Origin: Streptomyces sp. WM4235
Lineage (GTDB): Bacteria; Actinomycetota; Actinomycetes; Streptomycetales; Streptomycetaceae
DNA length: 64,000 bases
Assembly: GCF_001279725.1 (NCBI RefSeq)
Contig: NZ_LGDE01000469.1
Span: forward strand, 62,001 to 126,000
Direction of reading: 5' to 3'
Shown here: in pieces, positions 44,921 to 53,426 of the stretch
Layout of the letters: each line of letters opens with the position of its first letter
Numbering within the stretch: the first letter of the stretch is position 1
Translations under genes and position numbers: made by a program
The notes under the pieces: model-generated
What the model was told of the DNA's origin: nothing
Databases searched by the model: none
Seen by the model: the letters and a program-made list of their open reading frames with translations, nothing else

Positions 44921-45595
44921 ATGAAGAGTGATCTTTTCGCGTCCGAGAACCTGGTCCAGTCCGCAGCCGCCCCCGGCATGACCCTGCAGAACGCCAAATC
45001 CGTCAAGTACGCCGTCAACGGCGAGATGCTCGCCCGTCAGGGCTCGATGGTCGCCTTCCGCGGCAACCTCCAGTTCGAGCGCAAGGGCCAGGGCATAGGC
45101 GGCATGCTCAAGCGCGCCGTCACCGGCGAGGGCCTCGCGTTGATGTCCGTGCGCGGCCAGGGCGAGGCCTGGTTCGCCCACCAGGCCGGCAACTGTTTCA
45201 TCATCGACTTCGAGCCGGGTGACGCGCTCACCATCAACGGTCGCAACGTCCTGTGCTTCGACTCCGGCCTGTCCTACGAGATCAAGATGGTCAAGGGCGC
45301 CGGCATGACCGGCGGCGGCCTCTTCAACAGCCTCTTCACCGGCGTCGGCAAGCTCGCCGTCGTCTGCGACGGCAACCCGATCATCATCCCGGTCACCGCC
45401 CAGGCCCCGGTGTTCGTCGACACGGACGCGGTCGTCGGCTGGAGCGCCTCCCTCGACACCGGACTGCACCGTTCCCAGTCCGTCGGCTCGATGATCCGCG
45501 GCGGCTCCGGCGAGGCCGTCCAACTCAAGCTCAGCGGCGAGGGCTTCGTCATCGTCCGCCCGAGCGAGGTCACCGAGACGACCGCGGGACATTGA
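44921..45595 (+). CDS. AIM24 family protein
   Basis: The 224-residue protein belongs to the AIM24 (TspO/AIM24-like beta-helix) family: VKYAVNGEMLARQGSMVAFRGNLQFERKG, GQGEAWFAHQAGNCFIIDFEPGDALTINGRNVLCFDSGL and GLFNSLFTGVGKLAV are its typical pieces. Family function in bacteria is unclear; the yeast homologue is mitochondrial. Either GAGGAT acts as a -10 for a leaderless start (7 nt) or GAGG as a weak ribosome site. The stop codon overlaps the TTG of the following ABC ATPase gene, implying co-expression. Confidence 0.85.
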   Translation: MKSDLFASENLVQSAAAPGMTLQNAKSVKYAVNGEMLARQGSMVAFRGNLQFERKGQGIGGMLKRAVTGEGLALMSVRGQGEAWFAHQAGNCFIIDFEPGDALTINGRNVLCFDSGLSYEIKMVKGAGMTGGGLFNSLFTGVGKLAVVCDGNPIIIPVTAQAPVFVDTDAVVGWSASLDTGLHRSQSVGSMIRGGSGEAVQLKLSGEGFVIVRPSEVTETTAGH

Positions 45596-46410
45596 GGTTG
45601 ACGGAGGTGGGCCGCCGCCACGGCCGGCGGCGGCCCTGGGTGCTGCGCGGCGTCTCGATGGAGCTGCCGCCCGGCGCCCTGATACGCGTCGAGGGCCGCA
45701 ACGGTGACGGCAAGTCCACCCTGCTGCGGCTCGTCGCCGGCATCGACACCCCCACCGAGGGCCGGATCACCGGCCGCCCGCTCCGCACCGCGTACGTACC
45801 CGAGCGCTTCCCGGCCGCGCTGCCGCTCACGGCCGCCGCCTACCTGACCCGCATGGGCGCGGTGCACGGCCTGCCGCGCGCCACCGCGGCCGACCGGGCC
45901 GCCGGCTGGCTGGAGCGGTTCGGGGCGGCCGAGTACGCCCGCACCCCGCTCGTCGAACTGTCCAAGGGCTCCGCGCAGAAGGTGGCCGTCGCCCAGGCGC
46001 TGCTCGCCGATCCCGCCCTGCTCGTCCTCGACGAGGCCTGGACCGGACTGGACACCGCCGCCCGCGGCGAGCTCGACCGGGCCGTGCTGGAACGAACCGC
46101 CGCCGGGGGCACCGTGCTCTTCGTCGACCACGACCCGCGCCGGCTCGTGGGCGCCGCCGACGCGCGCCACCGGATCGAGGACGCCGCGTTGGTGCCCGCC
46201 CCGCCGGAGGCCGGCGGCGAGGGACCGTGCGTGCGCGTCCACGTGACGGGGCCGCCCGGCGCCACGCCCCCTCCCGGGCTGTCGACCGAACCCGCCCCGG
46301 ACGGGGGCCTGCTGCTCACGGTGCCCGCCGCGCGGTCCGACGCCGCGCTGCGCGCCCTGCTCACCGCGGACCCGCCCTGGCACGTCCGCGGCGTGCGGGA
46401 GCTGCCGTGA
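45592..46410 (+). CDS. ABC transporter ATP-binding protein
   Basis: The 272-residue ATPase has Walker A RVEGRNGDGKSTLL (about 35-48), the signature ELSKGSAQKVAVAQAL with SKGS in place of SGGQ, Walker B LLVLDEAW and VDHD for the H-loop. The start is uncertain: TTG at 45592 overlaps the AIM24 stop (TTGA), TTG at 45598 and GTG at 45607 are alternatives. Glu/Asp context matches ABC-2-type export ATPases. Its stop overlaps the next gene (GTGA), which encodes the likely membrane partner. Substrate unknown. Confidence 0.85.
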   Translation: MRLTEVGRRHGRRRPWVLRGVSMELPPGALIRVEGRNGDGKSTLLRLVAGIDTPTEGRITGRPLRTAYVPERFPAALPLTAAAYLTRMGAVHGLPRATAADRAAGWLERFGAAEYARTPLVELSKGSAQKVAVAQALLADPALLVLDEAWTGLDTAARGELDRAVLERTAAGGTVLFVDHDPRRLVGAADARHRIEDAALVPAPPEAGGEGPCVRVHVTGPPGATPPPGLSTEPAPDGGLLLTVPAARSDAALRALLTADPPWHVRGVRELP

Positions 46411-47045
46411 CCGCCCTGCTCCGCTACCAGGCGGAGCTGCTGCTGCGCTCCCAGCGCTGGCTCGCGCCCGTCCTGCTGTACGCGGCCCTGCTGGCGATCG
46501 GGGTCCGGCCCGGGGACCCGATGACCGACTCGCTCGGCCTCGCGTCGGCCGCGCTGGTCCCGGTGGCGGCCTGGCTCGTGCGGGTCTGCGTCACCGGCGA
46601 GCCCGACGCGGCCCGTGACTGCGCCGCCGCCGCGCGGGGGCCCGTGCGGGTCCACGCGGCCGTCCTGCTCACCGCCCTCGGCGGGGCAACGATCATCGGG
46701 TGCGCGGGGGCCGCGGTCGTCCTGGCGGTGTGCGCGCCGGCCGCGGCGGGCCGGGGCCCGGCCGCCCTCGCCGGAGCCGGCGCCGTGCTGGTGTGCGCGC
46801 TGACCGGCACGGCCGTCGGGGCGCTGAGTGGCCGGCCGCTGCTGCGCGGCCCCGGTCTCTCCGTGGCCGCGGCCGGGCTCGGCAGCCTCCTGGCCCTGGT
46901 CACGGCCGGTTCCCCGGCCCGCGCCGCGGTGACCGGGCTGGTCACCGGGTCGGTGGCCATCCCGGTCGGCGCCCTCGCGGTGGCTGCGGTCGCGGCCGGC
47001 TCGGCGGGCGCGGTGGCCTGCCGCGTCGCCGCGCGGCGCGGCTGA
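46407..47045 (+). CDS. integral membrane protein, probable partner of the ABC ATPase
   Basis: The 212-residue protein is about six hydrophobic helices of Ala/Gly/Val/Leu with short Arg-rich loops (RYQAELLLRSQRW at the start, VACRVAARRG at the end). No family motif is recognised. The GTG start overlaps the ATPase stop by 4 nt. The six-helix size and coupling suggest it is the permease half of an ABC-2-like exporter. GC is extremely high even for this window. Confidence 0.75.
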   Translation: MTALLRYQAELLLRSQRWLAPVLLYAALLAIGVRPGDPMTDSLGLASAALVPVAAWLVRVCVTGEPDAARDCAAAARGPVRVHAAVLLTALGGATIIGCAGAAVVLAVCAPAAAGRGPAALAGAGAVLVCALTGTAVGALSGRPLLRGPGLSVAAAGLGSLLALVTAGSPARAAVTGLVTGSVAIPVGALAVAAVAAGSAGAVACRVAARRG

Positions 47046-47059
47046 GTACGCTCGAAGGC

Positions 47060-47257
47060 ATGGACCAGTCCCAGCAGGAGACCTCGTACTGCCCCGCCCC
47101 GGCCGCGCCCGCCGAGTCCGTCGTGGTGCCCGGACCGCCCTACGCGGACTGCCTGGAGTGCGGCAAGCCCACCGAGTACGGGGTCGCGACCCCGGGCGTG
47201 GTGCTGTGCCCGGTGTGCGAGTGGCAGGAAGCGCAGCGCACCGCCTGCTCGGGCTGA
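47060..47257 (+). CDS. small zinc-ribbon protein
   Basis: A 65-residue protein with two CxxC pairs, DCLECGKP (near 31-34) and LCPVCEWQ (near 50-53), which form a plausible four-cysteine zinc ribbon; one further Cys lies at each end. The ATG at 47060 is preceded by TACGCT ending 7 nt upstream, indicating a leaderless mRNA. A longer in-frame extension upstream is out-of-frame overlap with the membrane gene and not supported. Function unknown. Confidence 0.75.
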   Translation: MDQSQQETSYCPAPAAPAESVVVPGPPYADCLECGKPTEYGVATPGVVLCPVCEWQEAQRTACSG

Positions 47258-47296
47258 CCCCGTACCCGGACACCCGGTCCGCGGACCGGGTCCCGC

Positions 47297-48202
47297 TCAC
47301 TTCCCGATGAGCTCGGACACCTTCACGAAGCGGTAGCCGCGCTTGCGCAGCTCCGGGACGATCGTGTGGATGGCCTCCTCGGTGACCGGTGCGGCGCTGC
47401 GCGTGCAGTGCATGACCACCACGGAGCCGGGCTTGACCCCGGCGAGCACCTGCTCGGCCACCGCGTCGGGGTCCTTGGCGAAGGCGTCCCCGCTGACCAC
47501 GTCCCACTGGACGGCCGTCACCTTGGCCGTGGCGATGGCCCGCAGCGCCTGGTCGTCGTAGCAGCCGCCGGGGAAGCGGAAGTACGGGACGGTGTTGACG
47601 GCGCCCGCCGTGCGGAAGGCGGCGAAGGCCCGGTCCACGTCGGCGCGGGCGGCGGCGCCGTCGAGCGTGGGCAGTCCGTAGCAGGGGGACTTGAAGGCGT
47701 GGTGGCTGTACGAGTGGTTCGCGATCTCGAAGTTCGGGTCGGTGCCGATCGCCTTCGCCTGGTCCGGGTACTCCTCGGCCCAGCGCCCCGTCATGAAGAT
47801 CGTCGAGGGCACCTTGAGGGTGCGCAGGGTGGAGATCAGCTCGGGGTTGTCGAAACGTTCCCCCGAGGCGGCACGCGGCCCCTGATCGGAGGTCATGTCG
47901 GCGTCGAAGGTCAACGCCACCGTTTTTTCGGCCTGCCGCTTCGCCCGTTCGAAGACCGGGGTCAGGCCGTTCGGGCCGGGGGCGATGGTGGGGGCCTTGC
48001 CGGGCGCGCCGGGCCGCGGGGCCGCCGAGGGGCCCGGGGTGCCGGGGGAGGTGGAGGGGGACGCGGGGGTCGATGCCGCGGGGGTGCCCATACGGGCCTC
48101 GCCGCCGGCCTTCGACGTGCCGGTGCCGCCCGCGCATCCTGCGAGGGCGGCACCGAGGGCGGTCACGACCGCGACGTTGCGCACTGAGGCTGAAATGGTC
48201 AC
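47297..48202 (-). CDS. polysaccharide deacetylase lipoprotein (NodB family)
   Basis: The 301-residue protein has a lipoprotein signal with lipobox ALAGC (Cys at about 23), a Pro/Ser/Thr-rich linker (about 35-75) and a NodB deacetylase domain. Motifs are VALTFDADMTSDQ, IANHSYSHHAF (His-x3-His zinc site), RFPGGCYDD and VVVMHCTRSA. The second Asp of the usual TFDDG is shifted (TFDAD). Substrate could be peptidoglycan or chitin-like glycan. The GTG at 48202 is 8 nt after TATATT, an unusually AT-rich -10, so it is probably leaderless; the longer upstream frame crosses the promoter. Confidence 0.85.
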   Translation of the reverse strand: MTISASVRNVAVVTALGAALAGCAGGTGTSKAGGEARMGTPAASTPASPSTSPGTPGPSAAPRPGAPGKAPTIAPGPNGLTPVFERAKRQAEKTVALTFDADMTSDQGPRAASGERFDNPELISTLRTLKVPSTIFMTGRWAEEYPDQAKAIGTDPNFEIANHSYSHHAFKSPCYGLPTLDGAAARADVDRAFAAFRTAGAVNTVPYFRFPGGCYDDQALRAIATAKVTAVQWDVVSGDAFAKDPDAVAEQVLAGVKPGSVVVMHCTRSAAPVTEEAIHTIVPELRKRGYRFVKVSELIGK

Positions 48203-48210
48203 ATGAGCAA

Positions 48211-48216
48211 AATATA
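48211..48216 (-). promoter_or_regulatory. -10 box of the deacetylase gene
   Basis: TATATT on the minus strand, 8 nt before the GTG at 48202. It lies just beyond the stop codon (48220) of the upstream PPK2 gene. Confidence 0.6.
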
Positions 48217-48219
48217 TGA

Positions 48220-49200
48220 CTATGTGGCAAGTAGTCGTTTGCGGCACTCGTCCACGTCGAAGTCACCCTTCGGGTACCGGGGCGCCAAGCCCTCCAGATG
48301 CTCCAGCAGCAGGGTGCTGATCGCCCAGTCGCGGTACCACTTGCGGTCGGCGGGGACGACGAACCACGGCGCGGCGTCGGTGGAGCAGCGCTCCAGGGCC
48401 AGCTCGTAGGCGTGCCGGTACTCGCGCCACAGCGCTCGCTCCTCGATGTCGCCCTGGTTGAACTTCCAGTGCTTGTCGGGGTTGTCGAGACGCGCCAGGA
48501 GCCGCTTGCGCTGCTCCTCGTAACCGATGTGGAGGAACACCTTCACCACCGTCACCCCGTCCTCCGCGAGGGACTGCTCGAACCGGTTGATCTGGGTGTA
48601 GCGGCGGCCCAGTTGGCTGCGCGGCACCAGCTCGCGGACCCGGGCGATCAGCACGTCCTCGTAGTGCGAACGGTCGAAGATGCCGATCTCGCCCGGCAGC
48701 GGCAGGGCCTGCGTGACGCGCCAAAGGAACGGGTGGCTCAGCTCCTCGGGAGTCGGTGCCTTGAACGCCCTGATCCGGCAGCCGGACGGGTTGAACTGGC
48801 CGATCACGTGCTTGACCGTGCCGCCCTTGCCACTGGTGTCCATGCCCTGGAGCACGAGCAGCACCCGCCGACGGTCCCCGGCCGTCGACGACGCGTACAG
48901 CCGCTCCTGCAGGGAGGCCAGCGGCTCGGCCATCCGGGCGATGGCCTCCCGACCGGCCGCCTTGCCGGCGGGACCGGCCGGGGTGCCGGAGGGGTCGAAA
49001 CGGCGGAGGTCGAGCCGCTCACCCGCGGGGACCCGCAGGACCTCCCGCAGCGGTGGGGCGCTCCTGGCCCTCGTCCCGTCCCCGCGCCCGGCCTTCCCCT
49101 TCCCTTTCTCCTTCCCGTTCCTCTCCTTCTCCTTCTCCTTCTTCCTGCCCCTGGTCCCGGTCTCGTCCTCGGCTTCGGGCGTGCTGTGCTTCCTCGCCAC
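48220..49200 (-). CDS. ppk2: polyphosphate kinase 2 family protein
   Basis: The 326-residue protein is a PPK2: Walker A LVLQGMDTSGKGGTVKHV (near 114-131), the FNPSGCRIRAFKAPTPEE loop, Walker B IGIFDRSHYEDVLIARV and the lid Arg region EEQRKRLLARLDNPDKHWKFNQGD. PPK2 enzymes transfer phosphate between polyphosphate and nucleotides. The first 45 residues are a charged Lys/Glu/Gly-rich extension (KKEKEKERNGKEKGKGKAG) that is not part of the family. The GTG start has only a weak upstream site. Nucleotide preference cannot be read. Confidence 0.9.
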   Translation of the reverse strand: MARKHSTPEAEDETGTRGRKKEKEKERNGKEKGKGKAGRGDGTRARSAPPLREVLRVPAGERLDLRRFDPSGTPAGPAGKAAGREAIARMAEPLASLQERLYASSTAGDRRRVLLVLQGMDTSGKGGTVKHVIGQFNPSGCRIRAFKAPTPEELSHPFLWRVTQALPLPGEIGIFDRSHYEDVLIARVRELVPRSQLGRRYTQINRFEQSLAEDGVTVVKVFLHIGYEEQRKRLLARLDNPDKHWKFNQGDIEERALWREYRHAYELALERCSTDAAPWFVVPADRKWYRDWAISTLLLEHLEGLAPRYPKGDFDVDECRKRLLAT

Positions 49201-49273
49201 CTCTACCCCAATCGCGTCGGCTCCGTCCGATGGTGCAACACATCGAACGCGCTCGCGATGCGAGGTGGGTGGC

Positions 49274-50626
49274 TCAGTGCCAGGGGCCGGTCACCGCGAA
49301 CGTCGTCCCCGGGGCATAGGCGTTGACGTACATCGTCCGCCGGTCGGGCGAGAAGGTGACCCCGGCGAACTCCCCCCACGCAGGGGCGCCGGGCCCGCCG
49401 ATGTCGTCGGCGTTGCGGGCCACCGGGTAGACCTCCCCGCCGAGGGTCACGCCGAACACGTACTGGGCGCCGCCGCCGTCCTCGCACACCATCAGGCCGC
49501 CGTCCGGCGCCAGACAGATGTTGTCGGGGGAGTCCCCGGGCAGTTCCACGTCCGAGGCCGGTCCGAAGAGCACGTCGAGCCGGAGCCGGGCCCGCAGCGG
49601 GTCGTAGAACCAGACCTGTCCGTGGTGTTCGGCGCCGGCGCCCTCCCCGGTGCGGGCGTAGCTGGACACGAAGTGGACCCCGCTGCCGCCCCAGTAACAG
49701 CCCTCCAGCTTCTGGGCGTGGGTGATCCCGCCCCGGCCGAAGTCCTGGAGGCGGATCGGCGTGTCGGCCGCCGAGGGATCCGGTACGGGAACCCACTCGA
49801 CCGGGAACTCGGCCCCGGGCTCGTCCACCACGGCCAGGTCCGGAAGCCCCCGGACCCGCAGGGCCTCCAGGGTCCCGCCGGCCCGCAGGGACCCGGGGCC
49901 GGCGAGGGGGCGGGCGGGCCGGAAGCGGTAGAACAACCCGAAGGGTCGGACGAAGGCGTCCTCGGTCTCGTAGACCACCCCGGTGTACGGGTCCACGGCG
50001 ACGGCCTCGTGCGCGAAGCGGCCCATCGCGGTCAGGGGGACCGCGCCCGAGCGGAGCGGGTCGACGGGGTCCACCTCGAAGACGAACCCGTGGTCCTCGG
50101 TGTACCCGGAGGTACCGGCCCTGTCCTCGGTCTCCTCGCAGCTGAGCCAGGTGTTCCAGGGGGTGCGGCCCCCCGCGCAGTTGACGGCGGTGCCGGCGAG
50201 GGCGACGCGTTCGGCGGTCACCCGGCCGGTGCGGTCGAGCTCCAGGACGGTGCAGCCCCCGAGCGCCCGGGGATCGTAGGTCAGCCCCTCGACGGCGGGG
50301 ACCCGGAGCGCGGCCGTGGTCCGGTTCTCGTGGTTGCGCACCAGGCGTACGGCTCCGCCGGGGCCCGCGGCGAAGGCGGCCATGCCGTCGCAGTTGGCGG
50401 GGACGGGGCCCTCGCCGGAACGGAGGGGGTCGCCGGCGCGCGAGAGGACCCGGTACGAGAATCCGGCGGGCAGGTCGAGCAGCCGGCGGGGGTCGGGCAC
50501 CAGCGGCCCGTACCCCCGGGTCACCGGCTCCGCGTCGGCCGCCCCGGCGAACAGCGCGCCGAGGGATCCGCCGAAGGCGATGCCGATGCCGCCGGCGGTG
50601 AGCAGGCTGCGGCGGGTGACGGACAT
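49274..50626 (-). CDS. PhoX-type (DUF839) phosphatase, Tat-exported
   Basis: The 450-residue protein has a twin-arginine signal (SVTRRSLLTAGGIGIAFGG, residues 2-20) cleaved near AADA. The mature protein is the PhoX/DUF839 propeller: LVRNHENRT, NCAGGRTPWNTWLSCEET, GRFAHEAVAVDPYTGVVYETED and GDSPDNICLAPDGGLMVCED carry the calcium/iron ligands and the Cys known from PhoX. Such enzymes release phosphate outside the cell or are of unknown activity. The ATG follows GGGAG at 6 nt; a longer frame to 50692 lacks support. No Pho box was found in its 227-nt upstream spacer. Confidence 0.85.
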   Translation of the reverse strand: MSVTRRSLLTAGGIGIAFGGSLGALFAGAADAEPVTRGYGPLVPDPRRLLDLPAGFSYRVLSRAGDPLRSGEGPVPANCDGMAAFAAGPGGAVRLVRNHENRTTAALRVPAVEGLTYDPRALGGCTVLELDRTGRVTAERVALAGTAVNCAGGRTPWNTWLSCEETEDRAGTSGYTEDHGFVFEVDPVDPLRSGAVPLTAMGRFAHEAVAVDPYTGVVYETEDAFVRPFGLFYRFRPARPLAGPGSLRAGGTLEALRVRGLPDLAVVDEPGAEFPVEWVPVPDPSAADTPIRLQDFGRGGITHAQKLEGCYWGGSGVHFVSSYARTGEGAGAEHHGQVWFYDPLRARLRLDVLFGPASDVELPGDSPDNICLAPDGGLMVCEDGGGAQYVFGVTLGGEVYPVARNADDIGGPGAPAWGEFAGVTFSPDRRTMYVNAYAPGTTFAVTGPWH

Positions 50627-50814
50627 CGGCAACTCCCGGCGGTGGCGTCTGACATGTGACCGGGCCGTGTTACCACGCGGCCCGCCCCGCATCCGCCCGC
50701 CGCCGCTCCGACCGGCGGAGCGTCACCCCACCGGGTGCCCGCCGCGCTCCCGTCGACGCCCATGACGCGCCCCGGTGCGGGGCGTCGGTCGGGGTGAGCC
50801 GGTCGGACGGATCC

Positions 50815-50841
50815 GGGGGCGGCCCGCTCGGGCCGCGCCCC
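50815..50841 (-). terminator. hairpin terminator after osmC
   Basis: GGCCCG-CT-CGGGCC (50821-50834) extended by GGGGC/GCGCCCC arms, 13 nt beyond the osmC stop. Confidence 0.6.
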
Positions 50842-50853
50842 GGGGCGCCGGGG

Positions 50854-51279
50854 TCAGAGCAGCTCGGCGGAGAGGGTGATCGTCGTACCCGTCAGGGCCT
50901 GGCTCACCGGGCAGTTCTTCTTGGCGTCCTCGGCCGCGGCGGCGAAGCCCTCGGCGTCCAGACCCGGAACCTCGGCCCGCACCGTCAGGTGGATGCCGGT
51001 GATGCCCTCGCCGGGCTGGAACGTCACGTCGGCCTTGGTCTCCACCCGGGTGGGGGGAGTGCCCGCGCCGTCCAGGCCGTGCGAGAGCGCCATCGAGTAG
51101 CAGCTGGAGTGCGCGGCCGCGATCAGCTCCTCCGGGCTGGTCTTGCCGTTCGCGGCCTCGGCGCGCGAGGGCCAGGAGACGTCGAACGAGCCCTGGCCGG
51201 AGGAGTCGAGGGTGACGACGCCGGTGCCCTTGAGGAGGCTGCCCTGCCAGTCGGTGTGGGCGGTACGCGTGGTGGCCAT
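50854..51279 (-). CDS. osmC: OsmC/Ohr family peroxiredoxin
   Basis: The 141-residue protein is a small thiol peroxidase of the OsmC type, which reduces organic hydroperoxides with two cysteines. These are seen in AAAHSSCYSMALSHGLD (near 57) and AKKNCPVSQAL (near 122). The ATG at 51279 follows GAAGGGATC at about 6 nt; the longer frame to 51324 has no ribosome site. Length and motif order are typical. Confidence 0.92.
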   Translation of the reverse strand: MATTRTAHTDWQGSLLKGTGVVTLDSSGQGSFDVSWPSRAEAANGKTSPEELIAAAHSSCYSMALSHGLDGAGTPPTRVETKADVTFQPGEGITGIHLTVRAEVPGLDAEGFAAAAEDAKKNCPVSQALTGTTITLSAELL

Positions 51280-51372
51280 GATGGATCCCTTCGCAGAGGT
51301 GGCAACGACCGGGCCGACCCGCACGGGGATCCGCGGACGGATCGGTGCGGGAGGGGCCCGGCGTTCCCCAAC

Positions 51373-52482
51373 CTACTGGGCCACCAGTGGCTTCGCGTCG
51401 CGCGCCAGGGCGGTGAGCCGGGATATGGCCCGGAAGTACTTCTTCCGATAGCCGCCGTTGAGCATTTCTTCACTGAACAGCCGGTCGAAGGGCAGTCCCG
51501 AGGCGAGTACCGGGACCTCCCGGTCGTACAGCCGGTCGGCCAGGACGACCAGGCGCAGGGCCGTCGACTGGTCGGGGATCGGGCCGACATCGGTCAGGCA
51601 GACGGCCGACACCCCGTCCGTGAGCGCCCCGTAGCGGCTCGGGTGCACCTTCGCCAGGTGTTCCAGGAGCCCCGGGAAGTCGTCGAGGCTCGCGCCCGGG
51701 GTCGCGTACGCCGCCTTGGTGACCTGCTCGTCCGAGAACGGCGCGGGCGCCTCGGGCAGGCCCCGGTGCCGGTAGTCCTGGCCGTCGATGCGCAGCGGCC
51801 GGAAGTGCGAGGACAGACCCTGGATCTCCCGCAGGAAGTCGGCGGCGGCGAACCGGCCCTCGCCGAGCTTGCCGGGCAGCGTGTTGGAGGTGGCGGCCAG
51901 CGCCACGCCCTGCTCCACCAGGCGGCTCAGCAGCGAGGACACCAGCACGGTGTCGCCCGGGTCGTCGAGCTCGAACTCGTCGATGCACAGGAGCCGGTGC
52001 CCGCCCAGCGTCCGCACGGTCTGCTGGAAGCCCAGGGCGCCGACCAGGTTGGTCAGCTCCACGAAGGTGCCGAAGGCCTTCAGCGCCGGTTCCGCGGGGG
52101 TGGCGTGCCACAGGGAGGCGAGGAGGTGGGTCTTGCCGACGCCGTAGCCGCCGTCGAGGTACACCCCGCGCGGCGCGGCGGCGGGCGCGGCGGGCTTCTT
52201 CGCGAACCAGCGCCGCTTGCCGGAGCCGCTCGCGTGGGCCCCGCCCAGACCGGCCGCGAAGCCGGCGAGGACGGTGACGGCCTCGGACTGGCTCGGCTGC
52301 GTCGGGTCCGGGTCGTACGTCTCGAAGCGCACCGAGTCGAAGCGCGGCGGCGGCACCATCTCGGCGACGAGCCGTTCGGCGGGCACGTGCGGGGCGCGGG
52401 CGCACAGCGCCTGGGGGCCCTCGTCGGCTATCGGCGGCTGCCCGGCGGCGGCGGAACCAGAGGTCGAGACAGAGGTGGACAC
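51373..52482 (-). CDS. zapE: ZapE/AFG1-family ATPase
   Basis: The 369-residue AAA-like protein has Walker A YLDGGYGVGKTHLLASL (near 112-128) and Walker B RLLCIDEFELDDPGD (near 162-176), then VALAATSNTLP for sensor 1, the pattern of ZapE/AFG1. E. coli ZapE acts on the divisome under stress. The GTG at 52482 lies 8 nt after TAGAGT, consistent with a leaderless start; the GTG at 52509 is possible but would overlap that promoter. It is divergent from the RibD-like gene with only 36 nt between them. Confidence 0.88.
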   Translation of the reverse strand: MSTSVSTSGSAAAGQPPIADEGPQALCARAPHVPAERLVAEMVPPPRFDSVRFETYDPDPTQPSQSEAVTVLAGFAAGLGGAHASGSGKRRWFAKKPAAPAAAPRGVYLDGGYGVGKTHLLASLWHATPAEPALKAFGTFVELTNLVGALGFQQTVRTLGGHRLLCIDEFELDDPGDTVLVSSLLSRLVEQGVALAATSNTLPGKLGEGRFAAADFLREIQGLSSHFRPLRIDGQDYRHRGLPEAPAPFSDEQVTKAAYATPGASLDDFPGLLEHLAKVHPSRYGALTDGVSAVCLTDVGPIPDQSTALRLVVLADRLYDREVPVLASGLPFDRLFSEEMLNGGYRKKYFRAISRLTALARDAKPLVAQ

Positions 52483-52490
52483 AGCCCTTA

Positions 52491-52496
52491 ACTCTA
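52491..52496 (-). promoter_or_regulatory. -10 box of the leaderless zapE transcript
   Basis: TAGAGT on the minus strand, 8 nt before the GTG at 52482. The divergent RibD-like gene has CACACT 6 nt before its ATG at 52519, so both promoters share about 40 nt. Confidence 0.55.
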
Positions 52497-52518
52497 CGGG
52501 GCGTGCCACACTGCACCG

Positions 52519-53292
52519 ATGCGACGCCTGTTCCCTGTGACCGATCAGACATCAGCAGCCCGGAGCGACCGCGAATGGTCGTTCGACGAGCTCGCGGAGG
52601 CGTACGCGTACCCCGTGCTCGACGCCGACGCCCACTGGCTGCGCGCCAACATGGTCTCCACACTGGACGGGGCCGCCCAGCACGACGGCCGCTCGCAGCC
52701 CATCTCGGGCGAGACCGACATGCGGATCTTCGGCACCCTGCGGGCCCTGGCGGACGTGGTGGTCGTGGGCGCGGAAACGGTTCGCCAGGAGGGGTACCGG
52801 CCCGCCCGCGCCCGCGAGGCGTTCGCGGCCCGCCGCAGCGCCGCCGGCCAGGGCCCGGCCGCCGCCATCGCGGTGATCACCGCCTCCATGGACCTGGACT
52901 TCTCGCTGCCGCTCTTCACCTCCCCCCTGGTGCCCACGCTCGTGCTGACCGGCGCCGGGGCGCCCGCGGAGCGGGTGGCCGCGGCCGTGGAGGCCGGGGC
53001 CGAGGTCGTGGTGGCGGGCGACGGGAGCGCCGTGGACCCCGCCCGGGCGGTACGGGAGCTCGCGGCCCGGGGGCTGCGCCGCCAGCTGACCGAGGGCGGG
53101 CCGAGGCTGCTGGGCCAGTTCGTGGCCGCCGACGTGCTGGACGAGCTGTGTCTGACGATCTCCCCGACGATGACCGCGGGGGGCGCCCAGCGGATCTCCG
53201 GAGGGCCTTCCGTCACGGTTCCGCACCGGCTCGCGCCCGCGTGCGTACTGGAGGAGGCCGGGTTCCTCTTCACCAGTTACCGTCGGATCTGA
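52519..53292 (+). CDS. RibD C-terminal-like pyrimidine reductase family protein
   Basis: The 257-residue protein is a stand-alone RibD_C/DHFR-like domain: ANMVSTLDGAAQHDGRSQPISGETDMRIFGTLRALADVVVVGAETVRQEGY at about 43-93 and LTEGGPRLLGQFVAADVLDELCLTISP near 192-218. RibD-type reductases use NADPH in riboflavin or related pathways. There is no deaminase domain, and it is not in a riboflavin operon, so the substrate is open. CACACT ends 6 nt before the ATG, suggesting a leaderless mRNA. Confidence 0.85.
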   Translation: MRRLFPVTDQTSAARSDREWSFDELAEAYAYPVLDADAHWLRANMVSTLDGAAQHDGRSQPISGETDMRIFGTLRALADVVVVGAETVRQEGYRPARAREAFAARRSAAGQGPAAAIAVITASMDLDFSLPLFTSPLVPTLVLTGAGAPAERVAAAVEAGAEVVVAGDGSAVDPARAVRELAARGLRRQLTEGGPRLLGQFVAADVLDELCLTISPTMTAGGAQRISGGPSVTVPHRLAPACVLEEAGFLFTSYRRI

Positions 53293-53426
53293 CAAGGGGC
53301 GGAATTTGTCGTTCCGCTTAGCTTCCGCTGGGCACACTACCTGCGCGGCCCCGTGTGACAGCGGGGCAGGATGGTTTCCGCAGGGGCCGGCCCGACCGGC
53401 CTCGGCCCATGAAGGAGAGGGCGTCC

